Assembly: GCF_043555865.1 (NCBI RefSeq)
Contig: NZ_JBIGHY010000006.1
Span: forward strand, 248,001-312,000
Source of the DNA: Pelomonas dachongensis
GTDB lineage: Bacteria; Pseudomonadota; Gammaproteobacteria; Burkholderiales; Burkholderiaceae_C
Length of the DNA: 64,000 nt
Direction: 5' to 3'
Shown here: piece by piece, positions 34,833 to 44,247 of the stretch
Numbering within the stretch: position 1 is the first letter of the stretch
Layout of the letters: each line of letters opens with the position of its first letter
Translations under genes and position numbers: made by a program
The notes under the pieces: model-generated
Databases searched by the model: none
What the model was told of the DNA's origin: nothing
What the model saw: the letters and a program-made list of their open reading frames with translations, nothing else

Positions 34833-35978
34833 TCAGATGGTCGAGTAGAGGGTGCGGTTGTGCTCGAGCGCGACGGGGTCCGACAGACGCGCCGCGGCGG
34901 CCTGCTGGATCGCCGGCCGCGCTGCGGCACGGGCCTCGGGCGTCTGGCTGGCAAGATCGTCCAGCACCTGTGCGAAGGCGGCGGTGTCGGCCAGGTCGAG
35001 GTCCCAGCCCACGCCGTCGACGGCAAGGCCACGCCAGGGCGTGTTCTGGCTGATTAGCACCGGGGTGCCAACGGTGATCGATTCCGCGACGACGTGGCCG
35101 TAGTTCTCGCCATGCGACGGGAACAGGAACACGTCATATCCGGCCAGGTGCTGGAAGACTTCCTCCGGCGCGACCGGACCGAGGTAGCGGGCCTGGACAT
35201 GCGCCGGCAGCTGCTGCAGCAGCGCGGCGCATTCGGACCAATAGGCAGGGTCTTCCTGCGGGCCGATGATGTCGAAGTCCATCGGGCGACGAACCTGCTG
35301 CAGGATACGCAGCGCGCCGTCCAGGTTCTTCTCCCGCGTCAGCCGCGATAGGAACACCACGCGCAGCCGTTCCTGCGGCGGCGACTGGGGGGCCAGGACG
35401 ACGGCTTCGCGGATCGGGAGGTCGATGGCCGAACGCACGCGGGACGCCGGCAGCCGCATGGCGTTGACGATGCCCTGCGCCTCGTGCGGGCTGGAGGCAT
35501 GCCATTGCATGCCGCCGCCGTAGAAACCGGCCAGGCGGGAAAGCTCGATGTAGAGCTTCTTCTTCGCATACTTGATCTGCAGCGGGCCCTCGACGAACTC
35601 GCCGCGCGGCGACATGACGACCCGGGATGGGCGAATGCGGCCCAGGCGCATCAGCAGCAGCAGCTTGATGGTGAAGACCGGATCGAAGAAGCTGTTGAGG
35701 TGCAGGATGTCGTGGGGCGTGCCGTTGACCAAATCGGCCAGTGCGGACAACCCCAGTTCCTCCGGTGCGAGGTAGCGCACGCGGGAGCGACCCATTGGCA
35801 CCCAATCGCCTCGGCGCACGTCGTAGGGCTGGTCCGAGCCCAGGTCGCGATCGCGGGTGACGATGAGGAAGGAGAACTCGTCTCCCAGCCATTCGACCGT
35901 GTTGAGGACGGTGCGCGCGATGCCGCCCGACATGTAGCCGGGGAAGTAGTTGGGGACAAAGATCAGGACGGTCTGCAT
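34833..35978 (-). CDS. GT4-type glycosyltransferase
   Basis: A 381-residue GT-B enzyme. N-terminal FVPNYFPGYMSGGIARTVLN, middle VVMSPRGEFVEGPLQIKYAKK and a C-terminal donor domain with FLSRLTREKNLDGALRIL, YDVFLFPSHGENYGHVVAES (the GT4 E-x7-E region) and VLISQNTPW. Short spacing of 22 bases to wbpG downstream and 14 bases to the Wzy-like gene upstream puts it in the region B operon. Donor is unknown. Confidence 0.88.
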   Translation of the reverse strand: MQTVLIFVPNYFPGYMSGGIARTVLNTVEWLGDEFSFLIVTRDRDLGSDQPYDVRRGDWVPMGRSRVRYLAPEELGLSALADLVNGTPHDILHLNSFFDPVFTIKLLLLMRLGRIRPSRVVMSPRGEFVEGPLQIKYAKKKLYIELSRLAGFYGGGMQWHASSPHEAQGIVNAMRLPASRVRSAIDLPIREAVVLAPQSPPQERLRVVFLSRLTREKNLDGALRILQQVRRPMDFDIIGPQEDPAYWSECAALLQQLPAHVQARYLGPVAPEEVFQHLAGYDVFLFPSHGENYGHVVAESITVGTPVLISQNTPWRGLAVDGVGWDLDLADTAAFAQVLDDLASQTPEARAAARPAIQQAAAARLSDPVALEHNRTLYSTI

Positions 35979-35992
35979 GACTTGGGGGCGGC

Positions 35993-37351
35993 TCAGGTCG
36001 GAGTGAGCGTATGCGGTAGTGCGGCGGTCTGTAAGACAGGCACGGTGGGATCGGGCGCCGACCCCGGAGACGCAACACCTGCAGCCACGGCCGGCGCGCG
36101 ACGCTGTTCGCAGGCGAAGGCGATCAGCAGGAACAGGTAGATGTGGAACACGGCGCTGTCGGTGGACATCGCCTGATTGCCATTCGTACCCATGTAGAAG
36201 AAGAACGGTAAACCCGCCGACATCAGGAACAGGCCCAGCGGATCGCGGATGCGGCGCGCCTGCATCACGCCGAACAGATAGCTGCCGAAATAAAGTGCGC
36301 TGCCTATCAAGCCCAGCTTCATGAGGGTGGCCAGAAAGTCGACCTCGTAGCTGAATGGACGTTCGTCGCTTCGTCGCAGCGAGGCGTAGGTGCCGAAGCC
36401 CCCGCCGAGGATGGGATGCTCAGCAATCTTGTCCAGTAGGGGAGGAATCTGCTCGAAGCGCGCCGCGGAGGACACGTCCGAGTCGGTGAACTCGAAGCGC
36501 TGCTGGATCCAGTCTAGGTTCGCGACGACGGCCACCGTGGATAGCGCGACGGCGCCCAGCGTCAGTCTTAGCCGCTGGGCCGGCTTCAGCATGGCCAGCA
36601 GCTGAGGGGCAGCGATGAGCAGTTGTAAGATGGCCGCGATGGCCAGCGCGCGACGCCCGTCCAGCAGCAGCGCGACCAGGTAGAGCAGGACCAGCAGCAG
36701 CTCGCGTCGGCGCCGCGCGAGCGAGAAGCGATACAGCGACAGCGCGAGGCCGAGCATCATCAGGTGGGCGACGTTGGTGTACAGGCCTAGCGCGCCGGAG
36801 TTGCTGTCGACCTTCCAGGACAGGCCAAGACCTTTCAGGAAGGCGTTCACAAGCAGCAGGGAGTCCGCCTCGACCGGACCGAAGAGTACGAAAAAGCTCA
36901 CCGCCAGCACAACGCTGAGTACGGCGATCACCATCGACAGCTGTTCAATGATCTGGAAGAACGAGTGCTGCAGGTCGTTCTGCCGGATCAGCAGGTAGAG
37001 CACAGGCAGGACGCCGATGTAGAGCAGGAAGCCCGCAGAGTCCGTGACGATGTACTGCCCTACGTTGCCGTGCACGATCGCGACGGCGCACCAGCCGACG
37101 TAGACGATCAGCAGCGATGCCCAGATGCCAAGGATGAAGGTGGACGGCATGCGCAGCCGGCGGTGCAGCAGGCCCGCGCCTGCAACCATGGCGGCCAGTG
37201 CGAACGACATTGCCAACACCGGCGCGATGAACTGCTCCAAAAGCGGATAGAAGCCCAGCGAACCGCAAGCGGCCAGCAGCAGCAGCTGTTTCAGTCGCAG
37301 TGCCGTCGTCGGCGCCGGCCGCGGCATATCAGTGAGAACGGAGGTATGCAT
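35993..37351 (-). CDS. wzy: O-antigen polymerase/ligase-family membrane protein (Wzy-like)
   Basis: A 452-residue membrane protein with about ten to twelve hydrophobic segments, no obvious sequence identity but the characteristic large periplasmic loop. It has HPILGGGFGTYASLRRSDERPF in that loop, matching the N-P-x-x-G-x-G pattern of Wzy/WaaL (O-antigen ligase superfamily) proteins. In this context a polymerase for the repeat unit is more likely than a lipid A-core ligase. Two starts are possible: the ATG at 37351, which overlaps the upstream gene by 23 bases, or the ATG at 37327 (MPRPAPTTAL), which would avoid overlap. Neither has a convincing ribosome binding site. Confidence 0.8.
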   Translation of the reverse strand: MHTSVLTDMPRPAPTTALRLKQLLLLAACGSLGFYPLLEQFIAPVLAMSFALAAMVAGAGLLHRRLRMPSTFILGIWASLLIVYVGWCAVAIVHGNVGQYIVTDSAGFLLYIGVLPVLYLLIRQNDLQHSFFQIIEQLSMVIAVLSVVLAVSFFVLFGPVEADSLLLVNAFLKGLGLSWKVDSNSGALGLYTNVAHLMMLGLALSLYRFSLARRRRELLLVLLYLVALLLDGRRALAIAAILQLLIAAPQLLAMLKPAQRLRLTLGAVALSTVAVVANLDWIQQRFEFTDSDVSSAARFEQIPPLLDKIAEHPILGGGFGTYASLRRSDERPFSYEVDFLATLMKLGLIGSALYFGSYLFGVMQARRIRDPLGLFLMSAGLPFFFYMGTNGNQAMSTDSAVFHIYLFLLIAFACEQRRAPAVAAGVASPGSAPDPTVPVLQTAALPHTLTPT

Positions 37352-38189
37352 GGATCAGCGGTCCGACGCGCATCTTGCGCCGCAGCTTGGCCATCGACGC
37401 CGCAGCCGCGCGCAGGCGGAATTCGCCCGGGCTCGTGCTCTTGGCATCGCCGTGATAGATCACCATGCGCGGGTCGTAGACCACGCGCAGGCGGCGGCGG
37501 ACGCAGTTGAAGGCAATCAGGTCCTCCTCGCCGTACATGAAGATGTCCTCGTCCAGCTCGCCGAAGGCATGCAGGTAGTGTTCGGAGAGGAACAGGAAGC
37601 AGCCGTGGACCATGTAGACGTCGGTGAGCCCGTCCCGCGCATCCGTTGCACCCGGCGCGTCCGCTGCGGCCGGATCCGGTGACCGGCTTGGACGCGGTTT
37701 GACCACCGTTCGCATCGCGATTCCCTTGAGCGCTGTCCAGAGCTTGCCCAAGTGGATGGCCGCGATGTACTGCAAGGTCAGCCGCGGCAGCATCGGGTTG
37801 TCGGAGCCGGGTTCGTCGCCACGCACATAGGGACCCACGACGGCGATGCCGGCGTCGCGCGCGGCCAGGCAGCGGGCGACGAGATCGGGCGATTCCACGC
37901 GCGTGTCGCTGGTGGCGATCACGACATTGAGGATGCCCCGTTCCCTAAGCGCACGGATGCCCACGTTGTTGCCCGACGAATAGCCGCCGTTGCGACCCGA
38001 CTGCAGCACGGTGACGCGGGCGTGACCGGCAAAATGCCGCGCCAGCACGTCGAACGCGCCATTCGGCGAGGCGTTGTCGACCACGATGACCGGCGCGTCG
38101 CCCGCCAGGGCGAGGATGCTGTCGACGCAGCGCGCCGTTTCGTCGTGGTTGACGTAATTCAGGACGACGAAGCCAAGGTCGGGGGACAT
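37329..38189 (-). CDS. GT2-family glycosyltransferase (rhamnosyltransferase-like)
   Basis: A 286-residue GT-A glycosyltransferase from the start MSPDLGFVVLNYVNHDET. It has VIVVDNASPNGAF, NGGYSSGNNVGIRAL with the nucleotide-binding loop, ATSDTRVESPDLV and a late YGEEDLIAFNCVRR stretch that carries the catalytic base, followed by a typical YHGDAKS. The chosen ATG lies 10 bases beyond the stop of the upstream gene; a longer frame would begin at 38234 and overlap that gene. A low-complexity Pro/Ala/Asp insert (about residues 180-200) is unusual for the family. Donor unknown. Confidence 0.87.
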   Translation of the reverse strand: MSPDLGFVVLNYVNHDETARCVDSILALAGDAPVIVVDNASPNGAFDVLARHFAGHARVTVLQSGRNGGYSSGNNVGIRALRERGILNVVIATSDTRVESPDLVARCLAARDAGIAVVGPYVRGDEPGSDNPMLPRLTLQYIAAIHLGKLWTALKGIAMRTVVKPRPSRSPDPAAADAPGATDARDGLTDVYMVHGCFLFLSEHYLHAFGELDEDIFMYGEEDLIAFNCVRRRLRVVYDPRMVIYHGDAKSTSPGEFRLRAAAASMAKLRRKMRVGPLIHAYLRSH

Positions 38190-38199
38190 GGAAAGACGG

Positions 38200-39441
38200 T
38201 CAGCGAGAAGTGAAACGGGGAGCTCGCGGCGCATCGGCCACCGTCCTAAGGATCTGCAGATATCGCTGCCCGAACTCGACTGTCCGGCGGTGGAGCGCGA
38301 TTCTAGCGGTGGCCTCGGCGGGCTCGTCCACGCCGCCGGGCAGCGATTGCCAGGCCTGGCGCATCAGCGCGGCCAGCGCCGACGGATCCTTCGGATCGAA
38401 ATAGGCGGCGTGGGGATGGGCCTGCTCGCGGTGCACGGCGAGGTCCGAGGCGATCAGCGGCTTGCCCATCGACTTGGACTCTTCGACGCTGCTGCTCCAG
38501 CCCTCGAAGAAGGACGGGTTGACCACTGCGACGCAGGCGCGCATCAGGCCCTGTACGTCGGCGTAGTCGATGCTGCCCAGCAGCCGGACGTGCTGCTCCA
38601 GCCCCTGCGCCTCGCGCACACGCAACGCGTCGTCGGCAAGCGTGTTGCCGTTCGGGTCCTTGATCCAGCCGGTGCACACCAGCGTGACGTCCAGGCCTTC
38701 GCGCTTGAGCTGGGCGACGGCCTCGAAGGCGGCCCGGTGGTTCTTGTGGGCCCAGAACTGGTTGGGCAGGAAGAAGAAGCGCTCCGGCAGGCCGTGCTTG
38801 TCCAGCAGCGCGCGTGTCGCCTCGGCGCTGGTCGGGCCCAGGTGGAGCTGCGAGACGAAGGGCAGCACGTGGGTCCGCGCCGGGTCGGCCACGCCCATCA
38901 CCTGCGCGAAGTCCTTGTGCGCGTCCAGGCTGCTGACGACCACCGCGTCGCTGTGGCGGTGCAGCGCGCGCAAGTCGGCGCTGCGGCGTTCGACGTTCAG
39001 ACCCGGGAAGAGGTGGGGCAGGTGCAGGTACTGGAAGTCAGGGATCCAGGAGATCAGCCGGAAGCGCGGGCTCAGGCGTTCCACCATTGACGGGTGCGAC
39101 ACGACGTCCACGTCGTGGCGGCGGAGTTCGCGCTCGACGAACACCTGCCAACGCAGGCCGCGGTAGGCAAGCCGGTGGAAGAACCAGGGCACGGTGCCGC
39201 GGGTGAGGATGTCCAGTTGGACAACTTCGGTCACGGTCTGGAACTCCGCCAGCAGCCGGTCCGGTATGTCCTTGCCGATGAATAGCGTGACGCGCACGTG
39301 CGCCGGCCGCGCGGCGTGCAACGCATGCAGCAGGTTTCGGAAATAGTTCAGGCCGCCGGCGTAGGCGAGACCGAAGTCAAACCAGAAGCCGACATGGAGC
39401 GGTTCTTGGGACGATGCGGACACAGGCGTCGAGACAGTCAT
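38200..39441 (-). CDS. GT4-type glycosyltransferase
   Basis: A 413-residue GT-B protein with PLHVGFWFDFGLAYAGGLNYF at the N-terminus, SWIPDFQYLHLPHLFPGLN, VVSSLDAHKDF, FFLPNQFWAHKNHRAAFEAV and a C-terminal NPSFFEGWSSSVEESKSMGK that contains the GT4 E-x7-E-like donor motif. It overlaps the SDR gene upstream by four bases (ATGA), which fixes the start; the longer open frame is antisense-like extension. Pieces such as FLPNQFWAHKNH are typical of mannosyl/rhamnosyl transferases in O-antigen loci, but donor is not certain. Confidence 0.88.
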   Translation of the reverse strand: MTVSTPVSASSQEPLHVGFWFDFGLAYAGGLNYFRNLLHALHAARPAHVRVTLFIGKDIPDRLLAEFQTVTEVVQLDILTRGTVPWFFHRLAYRGLRWQVFVERELRRHDVDVVSHPSMVERLSPRFRLISWIPDFQYLHLPHLFPGLNVERRSADLRALHRHSDAVVVSSLDAHKDFAQVMGVADPARTHVLPFVSQLHLGPTSAEATRALLDKHGLPERFFFLPNQFWAHKNHRAAFEAVAQLKREGLDVTLVCTGWIKDPNGNTLADDALRVREAQGLEQHVRLLGSIDYADVQGLMRACVAVVNPSFFEGWSSSVEESKSMGKPLIASDLAVHREQAHPHAAYFDPKDPSALAALMRQAWQSLPGGVDEPAEATARIALHRRTVEFGQRYLQILRTVADAPRAPRFTSR

Positions 39442-40418
39442 GGGGCAGGTAAGTGGGCTTTGCGCGCCCAGAGGGCGTAGTCCGCAAGTCCCTGTTCCAA
39501 CGTGATCGATGGGCTCCATCCTGCGGCATGCATCCGTTGGACGGCTGCGTGATAGAAGCGTGGATCGCCGGCGCGGACGGTGCCATTGAACCGGATCTCC
39601 GCGGGACTGCCGAGTGCGAGAGCAAGCCGTTTCAATACCTCGCGCACCGTCACGCGCTTGCCGGACGCGCCGTTCACAAGGTCCAGGCGAGCCTGACTGG
39701 TGGGCTTTGCCTTGACGCGGTCGGCGAGGTGCAGGATCAGGGCTGCAGCATCGTCGACGTGGATCCAATCTCGAGTCTCTTCGCCTGTGCCGAAGAAGGT
39801 CTGCGGTGACTCGCCCGACAGCAGCCGGCCCGACGCGTCCCACAGCAATTGCTTGCGCAGGCCCGGGCCGTAGATGGAGAAGAAGCGCACCGCGACCGCC
39901 GGCTGGCCGAAGCAGGCGGCATGCGCGGCCAGCAGCTGCTCGACCATCACCTTGTGGAAGCCGTACGGCGAGACCGGGTTGGGAGGGTCCGACTCCTGCA
40001 GCGGCCGGTCCGGCGCGGCGCCGTAGACGGCCGCGCTGGAGGGATAGAGCACCATGGCTTGTGGCGCATGCCGGCGAAGATAGTCCAGGAGCACGGCGGT
40101 GATGCCGACGGTGCGCTCATAGGCGTCCAGCGGATGCTCCAAAGAGTACGGAACGGAGCCGTTGCTGGCGCAGTGGGCCACGGCGTGCAGATCTTGGCCG
40201 AGATCTGCCAGGCCCTCCAGCGCCTCGGCCGTCACACCTGCGTTGACCCAGCGGTCGTAACCGGCCGCGCGCGCTTCATCGGCGGTCCAACGACCATGGC
40301 CGAGGCCCACGACACGCCAGCCCGCCACTCGGAAGCGTCTCGCGCAAGCCTGGCCGAGGAAACCGGCGCCGCCAGTGATGAGCACTGTCGGGAATGGGGT
40401 ATTGGAAGTCTGCCGCAT
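39438..40418 (-). CDS. NAD(P)-dependent sugar epimerase/reductase (extended SDR)
   Basis: A 326-residue extended SDR enzyme with VLITGGAGFLGQACARRF at residues 13-30, AHCASNGSVPYSLEHPL, catalytic Ser in LYPSSAAVYGA and Tyr-Lys in YGFHKVMVEQLL. The C-terminal half has the substrate-binding FFSIYGPGLRKQLLWDA. It is the only candidate in the operon that could act on the GDP-4-keto-6-deoxymannose made by Gmd, giving GDP-rhamnose, -fucose or -talose, but the sequence alone does not say which. It is coupled to the glycosyltransferase downstream. Confidence 0.82.
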   Translation of the reverse strand: MRQTSNTPFPTVLITGGAGFLGQACARRFRVAGWRVVGLGHGRWTADEARAAGYDRWVNAGVTAEALEGLADLGQDLHAVAHCASNGSVPYSLEHPLDAYERTVGITAVLLDYLRRHAPQAMVLYPSSAAVYGAAPDRPLQESDPPNPVSPYGFHKVMVEQLLAAHAACFGQPAVAVRFFSIYGPGLRKQLLWDASGRLLSGESPQTFFGTGEETRDWIHVDDAAALILHLADRVKAKPTSQARLDLVNGASGKRVTVREVLKRLALALGSPAEIRFNGTVRAGDPRFYHAAVQRMHAAGWSPSITLEQGLADYALWARKAHLPAP

Positions 40419-40424
40419 ACCGGT

Positions 40425-41147
40425 TCAGAGACTACCCAGGTCGGCGGCCAGGGCGACCCACGGCATGTCCACTTGCGGATGCGTCGAGCGCAGCCGAGCG
40501 AGGTAGGTCGAGGCGTCGGGGTTATCGTCCAAGTCGCCTGCTTGCATGGCGTCGACGGCGATCCAGGCGTCTCGCTGGAAGCTGTAGCGCTTGAGCACAC
40601 GGGCCGGGTTGCCGACGACCAGGCTGAAAGGTGGCACATCTGAAGTTACGAGCGCACCCGCGCCGATCACGCAGCCGTGACCGATCTCAACGTTCCCCAG
40701 CACCATGGCGTTCACGCCGAAGAAGCAGTTGTCCCCGACTCGGATCTCGTCCTCCCCGGTCGTGCCGGTGGTGACGATCGGTGAGTTCCGGATGTCCGCG
40801 ATGTGGGTGCTGCAGATGAACTTGCAACCCAGCGTGGTCAGGCAGTAGTGACCGATCCGGATCGAGCGGCCTGAACTCATGAAATTGTCGCGGCCAATGA
40901 AGGCGTGATCACCGATCGTGATCGCGTAGCCACCTGGCAGCGGATGATTGACATTCAACCAGCAACGTTCAGAGAGGCCGCTGTTCTCGCCAATCCACAC
41001 ATGGCGGCGCCCCAGGATCTGTACGGACCGGTGCACGTGAGATCCCTGGCCCAGCGCCAGCGGTCCGCGTTGACGCCACAAGGAGATCCGCTCGCGCAGG
41101 AGAGCGGGGGCATGGCGCCGCACAATTCGCTTCAGGGCCTGGAACAT
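40425..41147 (-). CDS. Hexapeptide-repeat acetyltransferase, region B
   Basis: A 240-residue left-handed beta-helix acyltransferase. Repeats are seen in VWIGENSGLSERCWLNV, ITIGDHAFIGRDNFMSS, IRIGHYCLTTLG and VRVGDNCFFGVNAMVLGNVEIGHG (quoted in part), with the terminal GNPARVLKRY cap common to WbbJ/CysE-like sugar acetyltransferases. It probably O- or N-acetylates a sugar in the polysaccharide. As no separate LegH acetyltransferase is seen near the leg genes, this enzyme is one candidate for that step, although the sequence does not resemble LegH particularly. Confidence 0.85.
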   Translation of the reverse strand: MFQALKRIVRRHAPALLRERISLWRQRGPLALGQGSHVHRSVQILGRRHVWIGENSGLSERCWLNVNHPLPGGYAITIGDHAFIGRDNFMSSGRSIRIGHYCLTTLGCKFICSTHIADIRNSPIVTTGTTGEDEIRVGDNCFFGVNAMVLGNVEIGHGCVIGAGALVTSDVPPFSLVVGNPARVLKRYSFQRDAWIAVDAMQAGDLDDNPDASTYLARLRSTHPQVDMPWVALAADLGSL

Positions 41148-41159
41148 TTCCTCTGGTCC

Positions 41160-42746
41160 TTAGGCAGGAGCGACCGCGTCAGCGGTTGGCAGGTGTTGAC
41201 GCAGCTGGTGCTCGTGGTTTAGCACTGCCGAGGGCGTTCCGGTCTCGAGCACGGACAGGATCACGTCCACGTCAGGAGCGACTAGCAGGTCCGCTAACGG
41301 GCGCAGGAAGAAATCATCGCTCACTGGGTTGAAATGGGTGAAGTTCCAGTTGCAGACCTGCGTCGTGTAGTAGCAGAGCAGCGCATCTCGCGACATGGCC
41401 GGCGTGACCGTCAACTGCCCGTGGGCGGCCTGCCCCAGCAACTCGAAGTAACGTTCGCGCGACTTGGCGGACCATACGAACCCGAGGTCGGCGTAGTAGC
41501 TACGCGAGGCGGTGATGGTCGGTTTTCCCAGGGCGCTGGCTTCGACACCGAAAGTCGACGTGTAGGCGAGGACGGCAGATGACACCGATAGCAGGTCGTA
41601 GCTATTGAGCGGATTCGCCGCGGAGATGAAGAACAGGCGTTCGTGGTCGCCGACGGCCTTCCGCAGCAGCGCACCGTAGTCGTCCGACGTGCGGGCCAGA
41701 TCGAACCGCTCAGCCGGATGCTGGCGGACGACGACCTTTGCGTCTGTATGTTCGAGGATCCATCGCACCGACTCAACGATCCATTCTGTGCTGTCCTTGA
41801 AGACGACGTGTAAGCCCAGGGCGGCCTGGTCCCACGAGGAGTTCAACGCGATCAGGATGGCACCCTTGTAAGGATCCAGCGGATCGGCGATACCCGATGC
41901 TTGTTGGTAGTTGAAGGCGCTGCGACCGTTGTGGCGCTTCTCGATCTCGGCGCGCCCCAAGTTCAGCATGACAGCCTCTTGCGCCGGGGAAGCCGCGTCC
42001 TGCTTTACGCGGGCAAAGGCGGCCGGTATGTCCTGCAACTGGGCGGCGATGCCGCGGGCGGCGAGCAACACCAGTCCTGCGCCAGCATCGTAGGTAGAGA
42101 CGCGCACGCCGCGCGCCTCCCCAGCAGCGATCCATAGGCCGCTGGTTCCGTACACGCCGCCAGGCATCACGATGGCATCAAAGTCGTGTTCGCTCACGAC
42201 CCGCTCGATCGCGGGGAGGGCGCGGCGCAGTTGTTTACGCACCAGTGTTTCGTAGGCCGATCGGCCTGCGGCCAAGGTCTCACCCCGCAGCTTATGTACG
42301 GCGTTGAGTTCGGCGAGCCGAGCGATCCGGACGAGCGCTTCGTCGGAGAGGGCGGTGCCGTCACGGAGGAAGTCCGAGAGGTTGATCACCTGGTAGCGCG
42401 CGGCTAGTCGTCGCATCACGCGACGGATGAAGTGGCGCACGATCGAGGCGACCCATGGCGCGTCGCTGAACGGCAGGTCGTCATGGATATAAACGACTCG
42501 ATTGCCGCGCACGCTCAGGAGCAGACCCATCAGTACGGCATACCAAGGCACCCAAGTCGTGAGCCACACGGTCACCACGAGAGCGATGGTGCGCTGCTCC
42601 GAGCCCGAACGGATACTGCGCGCGTGTTGGGCCTCAGTCTGGTCCACCAGCGCGTGCATGTGGCCCACGCTTTCCGACCACCGCAGTGGATTGATGCCGA
42701 GCCATTCGCCGATGAGGTTCTTGAAGGTCTTCTTCTTGGCGGTCAT
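41160..42746 (-). CDS. Probable capsule/surface polysaccharide GT-B transferase, function not known
   Basis: A 528-residue protein I cannot assign to a precise family. The C-terminal half looks like the donor domain of CDP-glycerol/Kdo-type capsule glycosyltransferases: VVRQHPAERFDLA, LSVSSAVLAYTSTFGVEAS, and ALGKPTITASRSYYADLGF. That pattern occurs in capsule synthesis (KpsC/KpsS) and sialyltransferase-like GT-B proteins. The N-terminal half has a hydrophobic segment (VTVWLTTWVPWYAVLMGLLL) and a VYIHDDLPFSD stretch. Being in an operon that makes a legionaminic-type acid, it is a candidate nonulosonate transferase, by context only. GC content is a little lower than in flanking genes. Confidence 0.6.
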   Translation of the reverse strand: MTAKKKTFKNLIGEWLGINPLRWSESVGHMHALVDQTEAQHARSIRSGSEQRTIALVVTVWLTTWVPWYAVLMGLLLSVRGNRVVYIHDDLPFSDAPWVASIVRHFIRRVMRRLAARYQVINLSDFLRDGTALSDEALVRIARLAELNAVHKLRGETLAAGRSAYETLVRKQLRRALPAIERVVSEHDFDAIVMPGGVYGTSGLWIAAGEARGVRVSTYDAGAGLVLLAARGIAAQLQDIPAAFARVKQDAASPAQEAVMLNLGRAEIEKRHNGRSAFNYQQASGIADPLDPYKGAILIALNSSWDQAALGLHVVFKDSTEWIVESVRWILEHTDAKVVVRQHPAERFDLARTSDDYGALLRKAVGDHERLFFISAANPLNSYDLLSVSSAVLAYTSTFGVEASALGKPTITASRSYYADLGFVWSAKSRERYFELLGQAAHGQLTVTPAMSRDALLCYYTTQVCNWNFTHFNPVSDDFFLRPLADLLVAPDVDVILSVLETGTPSAVLNHEHQLRQHLPTADAVAPA

Positions 42747-42800
42747 GCCAAAGCTCCTGCGGAGAAGGGGTGCAGGTCCGCCGGTGGGCGGTCTGATAGG

Positions 42801-44216
42801 TCACGCATGACGGGCTGACAATCTTCGATGGATGACAAAAAGCGTTCCAGCCAGCGCAGCCGAGAAGGCGAACTTGGCGGCCAGCAGCGTCGCCAGTGGC
42901 CAGCTCTGTGCCGAAAGCCACTGGGCACCACCGCCGATGGCGCCCAGCGCCGTCAGCGATGTCGCTATCAAGAGGAAGTCGCTTTGTCCTGTAAGCCGGC
43001 GTGCCATCCATTGACTCACCAGCATCCGGCCGGCAAACGCGGTGCAGGTGGCGACCGCCGCGCCCAGAATGTGGTGTTCCGGGATCAGCACCAGCCCGAG
43101 GAGCATCGCCAGGATTGCGCTGAGGATGGAAACCGCTACCGAGGTCTTGGGGCGGCGGTGGTAGAGCAGCACCGTGTCTGACATCAGCGTGAAGGTATTG
43201 CTGAAGTTGGCCGCCACCAGGATCAGCAGGAGCGTCAGGCCGCCCGCGTAGCCGCGTGGTGCGACCAGGGCAAAGATCTCCTGCGCGAAGATCATCAGTG
43301 CCGCGCACACTGCCAGCATCAGTACCATCAGGATGCGAGTGGCGCGATGGATCATGCGCGGCACCTGGTCAGCCTCGGCCCCGTAGACGGCCGGCTGCAG
43401 GGCCATGCCGAACGACGAGCAGGCGATGCCGGCCACCATCGATAGCTGCTGCGCCAGGCCAAAGACGGCCAGTTCCTCTGCCGGCACGTGATGCTGAAGG
43501 ATCAATGTGCTGGCGCGGTTGAGCAGGAAGTACGCGACATAGCCGACGAGGATGGGGACAGCGTACCTCAGCGTTTCAGCCAGCCAGGCGCGCGGCAGGG
43601 CCAGCCGGAAGGACTTGCCCAGCATCACTGGGAGCGCGCCGGCCGACAGCACCGACCCCGCGAGCAATGCCAGCAAGATGCCGGTCAGGCCCAAGTGGAA
43701 AAACTGCAGCATCACCGTGGCGACGATGGCGATCAGCGCTGCGCCGCCGACCTGCAAGGACACGACCGCGATTGCGCGCCCTTGCATGCGCAACCATATG
43801 ACGCTGATCGCGCTGAGAAAACCGAGTGCGCCGATGGCCACGCTTAGCGGGAGATTGGGGATGATCGGTACCGCTGGCGAAAGCCCGCTCCACAGCGCGC
43901 GGCCGGCCAATGCCAGCACGGCGCTGGTGCACAGCAACAGCAGTCCGAAGAAGCAGACCAGCGCGCTGATGTACTCCCGCTCCGTGCCTGCCTTCCTGTG
44001 GTCGAAGTAAAGGCGACCCAGAGCCGACGGGATGCCAAACTGAAGCAGGTAGGTGAAGATATCGATGTTGGCGCGAACGGCGACGAAATGACCGAACTCC
44101 GCCTGAGTGAGGCTGCGTGTGTACATCGGCAGCAGCAGGAAGCCACCCACGACGAGGACAGCCATGTCGGCCAATCCATAAATCGCGGCAGAGGAAAGCA
44201 GGCGGCGGGTATCCAT
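42801..44216 (-). CDS. wzx: Wzx-type polysaccharide flippase, region B
   Basis: A 471-residue polytopic membrane protein with about 14 hydrophobic segments and the polysaccharide transporter start SSAAIYGLADMAVLVVGGFLLLPMYTRSL. It carries HFVAVRANIDIFTYLLQFG and GLAQQLSMVAGIACSSFGMA, features of Wzx proteins that flip undecaprenyl-pyrophosphate-linked repeat units. It is one of two flippases in the window and lies in the nonulosonate/Gmd operon. The sequence is somewhat less GC-rich than its surroundings, as is common for wzx. Confidence 0.9.
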   Translation of the reverse strand: MDTRRLLSSAAIYGLADMAVLVVGGFLLLPMYTRSLTQAEFGHFVAVRANIDIFTYLLQFGIPSALGRLYFDHRKAGTEREYISALVCFFGLLLLCTSAVLALAGRALWSGLSPAVPIIPNLPLSVAIGALGFLSAISVIWLRMQGRAIAVVSLQVGGAALIAIVATVMLQFFHLGLTGILLALLAGSVLSAGALPVMLGKSFRLALPRAWLAETLRYAVPILVGYVAYFLLNRASTLILQHHVPAEELAVFGLAQQLSMVAGIACSSFGMALQPAVYGAEADQVPRMIHRATRILMVLMLAVCAALMIFAQEIFALVAPRGYAGGLTLLLILVAANFSNTFTLMSDTVLLYHRRPKTSVAVSILSAILAMLLGLVLIPEHHILGAAVATCTAFAGRMLVSQWMARRLTGQSDFLLIATSLTALGAIGGGAQWLSAQSWPLATLLAAKFAFSAALAGTLFVIHRRLSARHA

Positions 44217-44247
44217 CGTGGCGGGACGTCGTCAATCTTGCCGGGAC

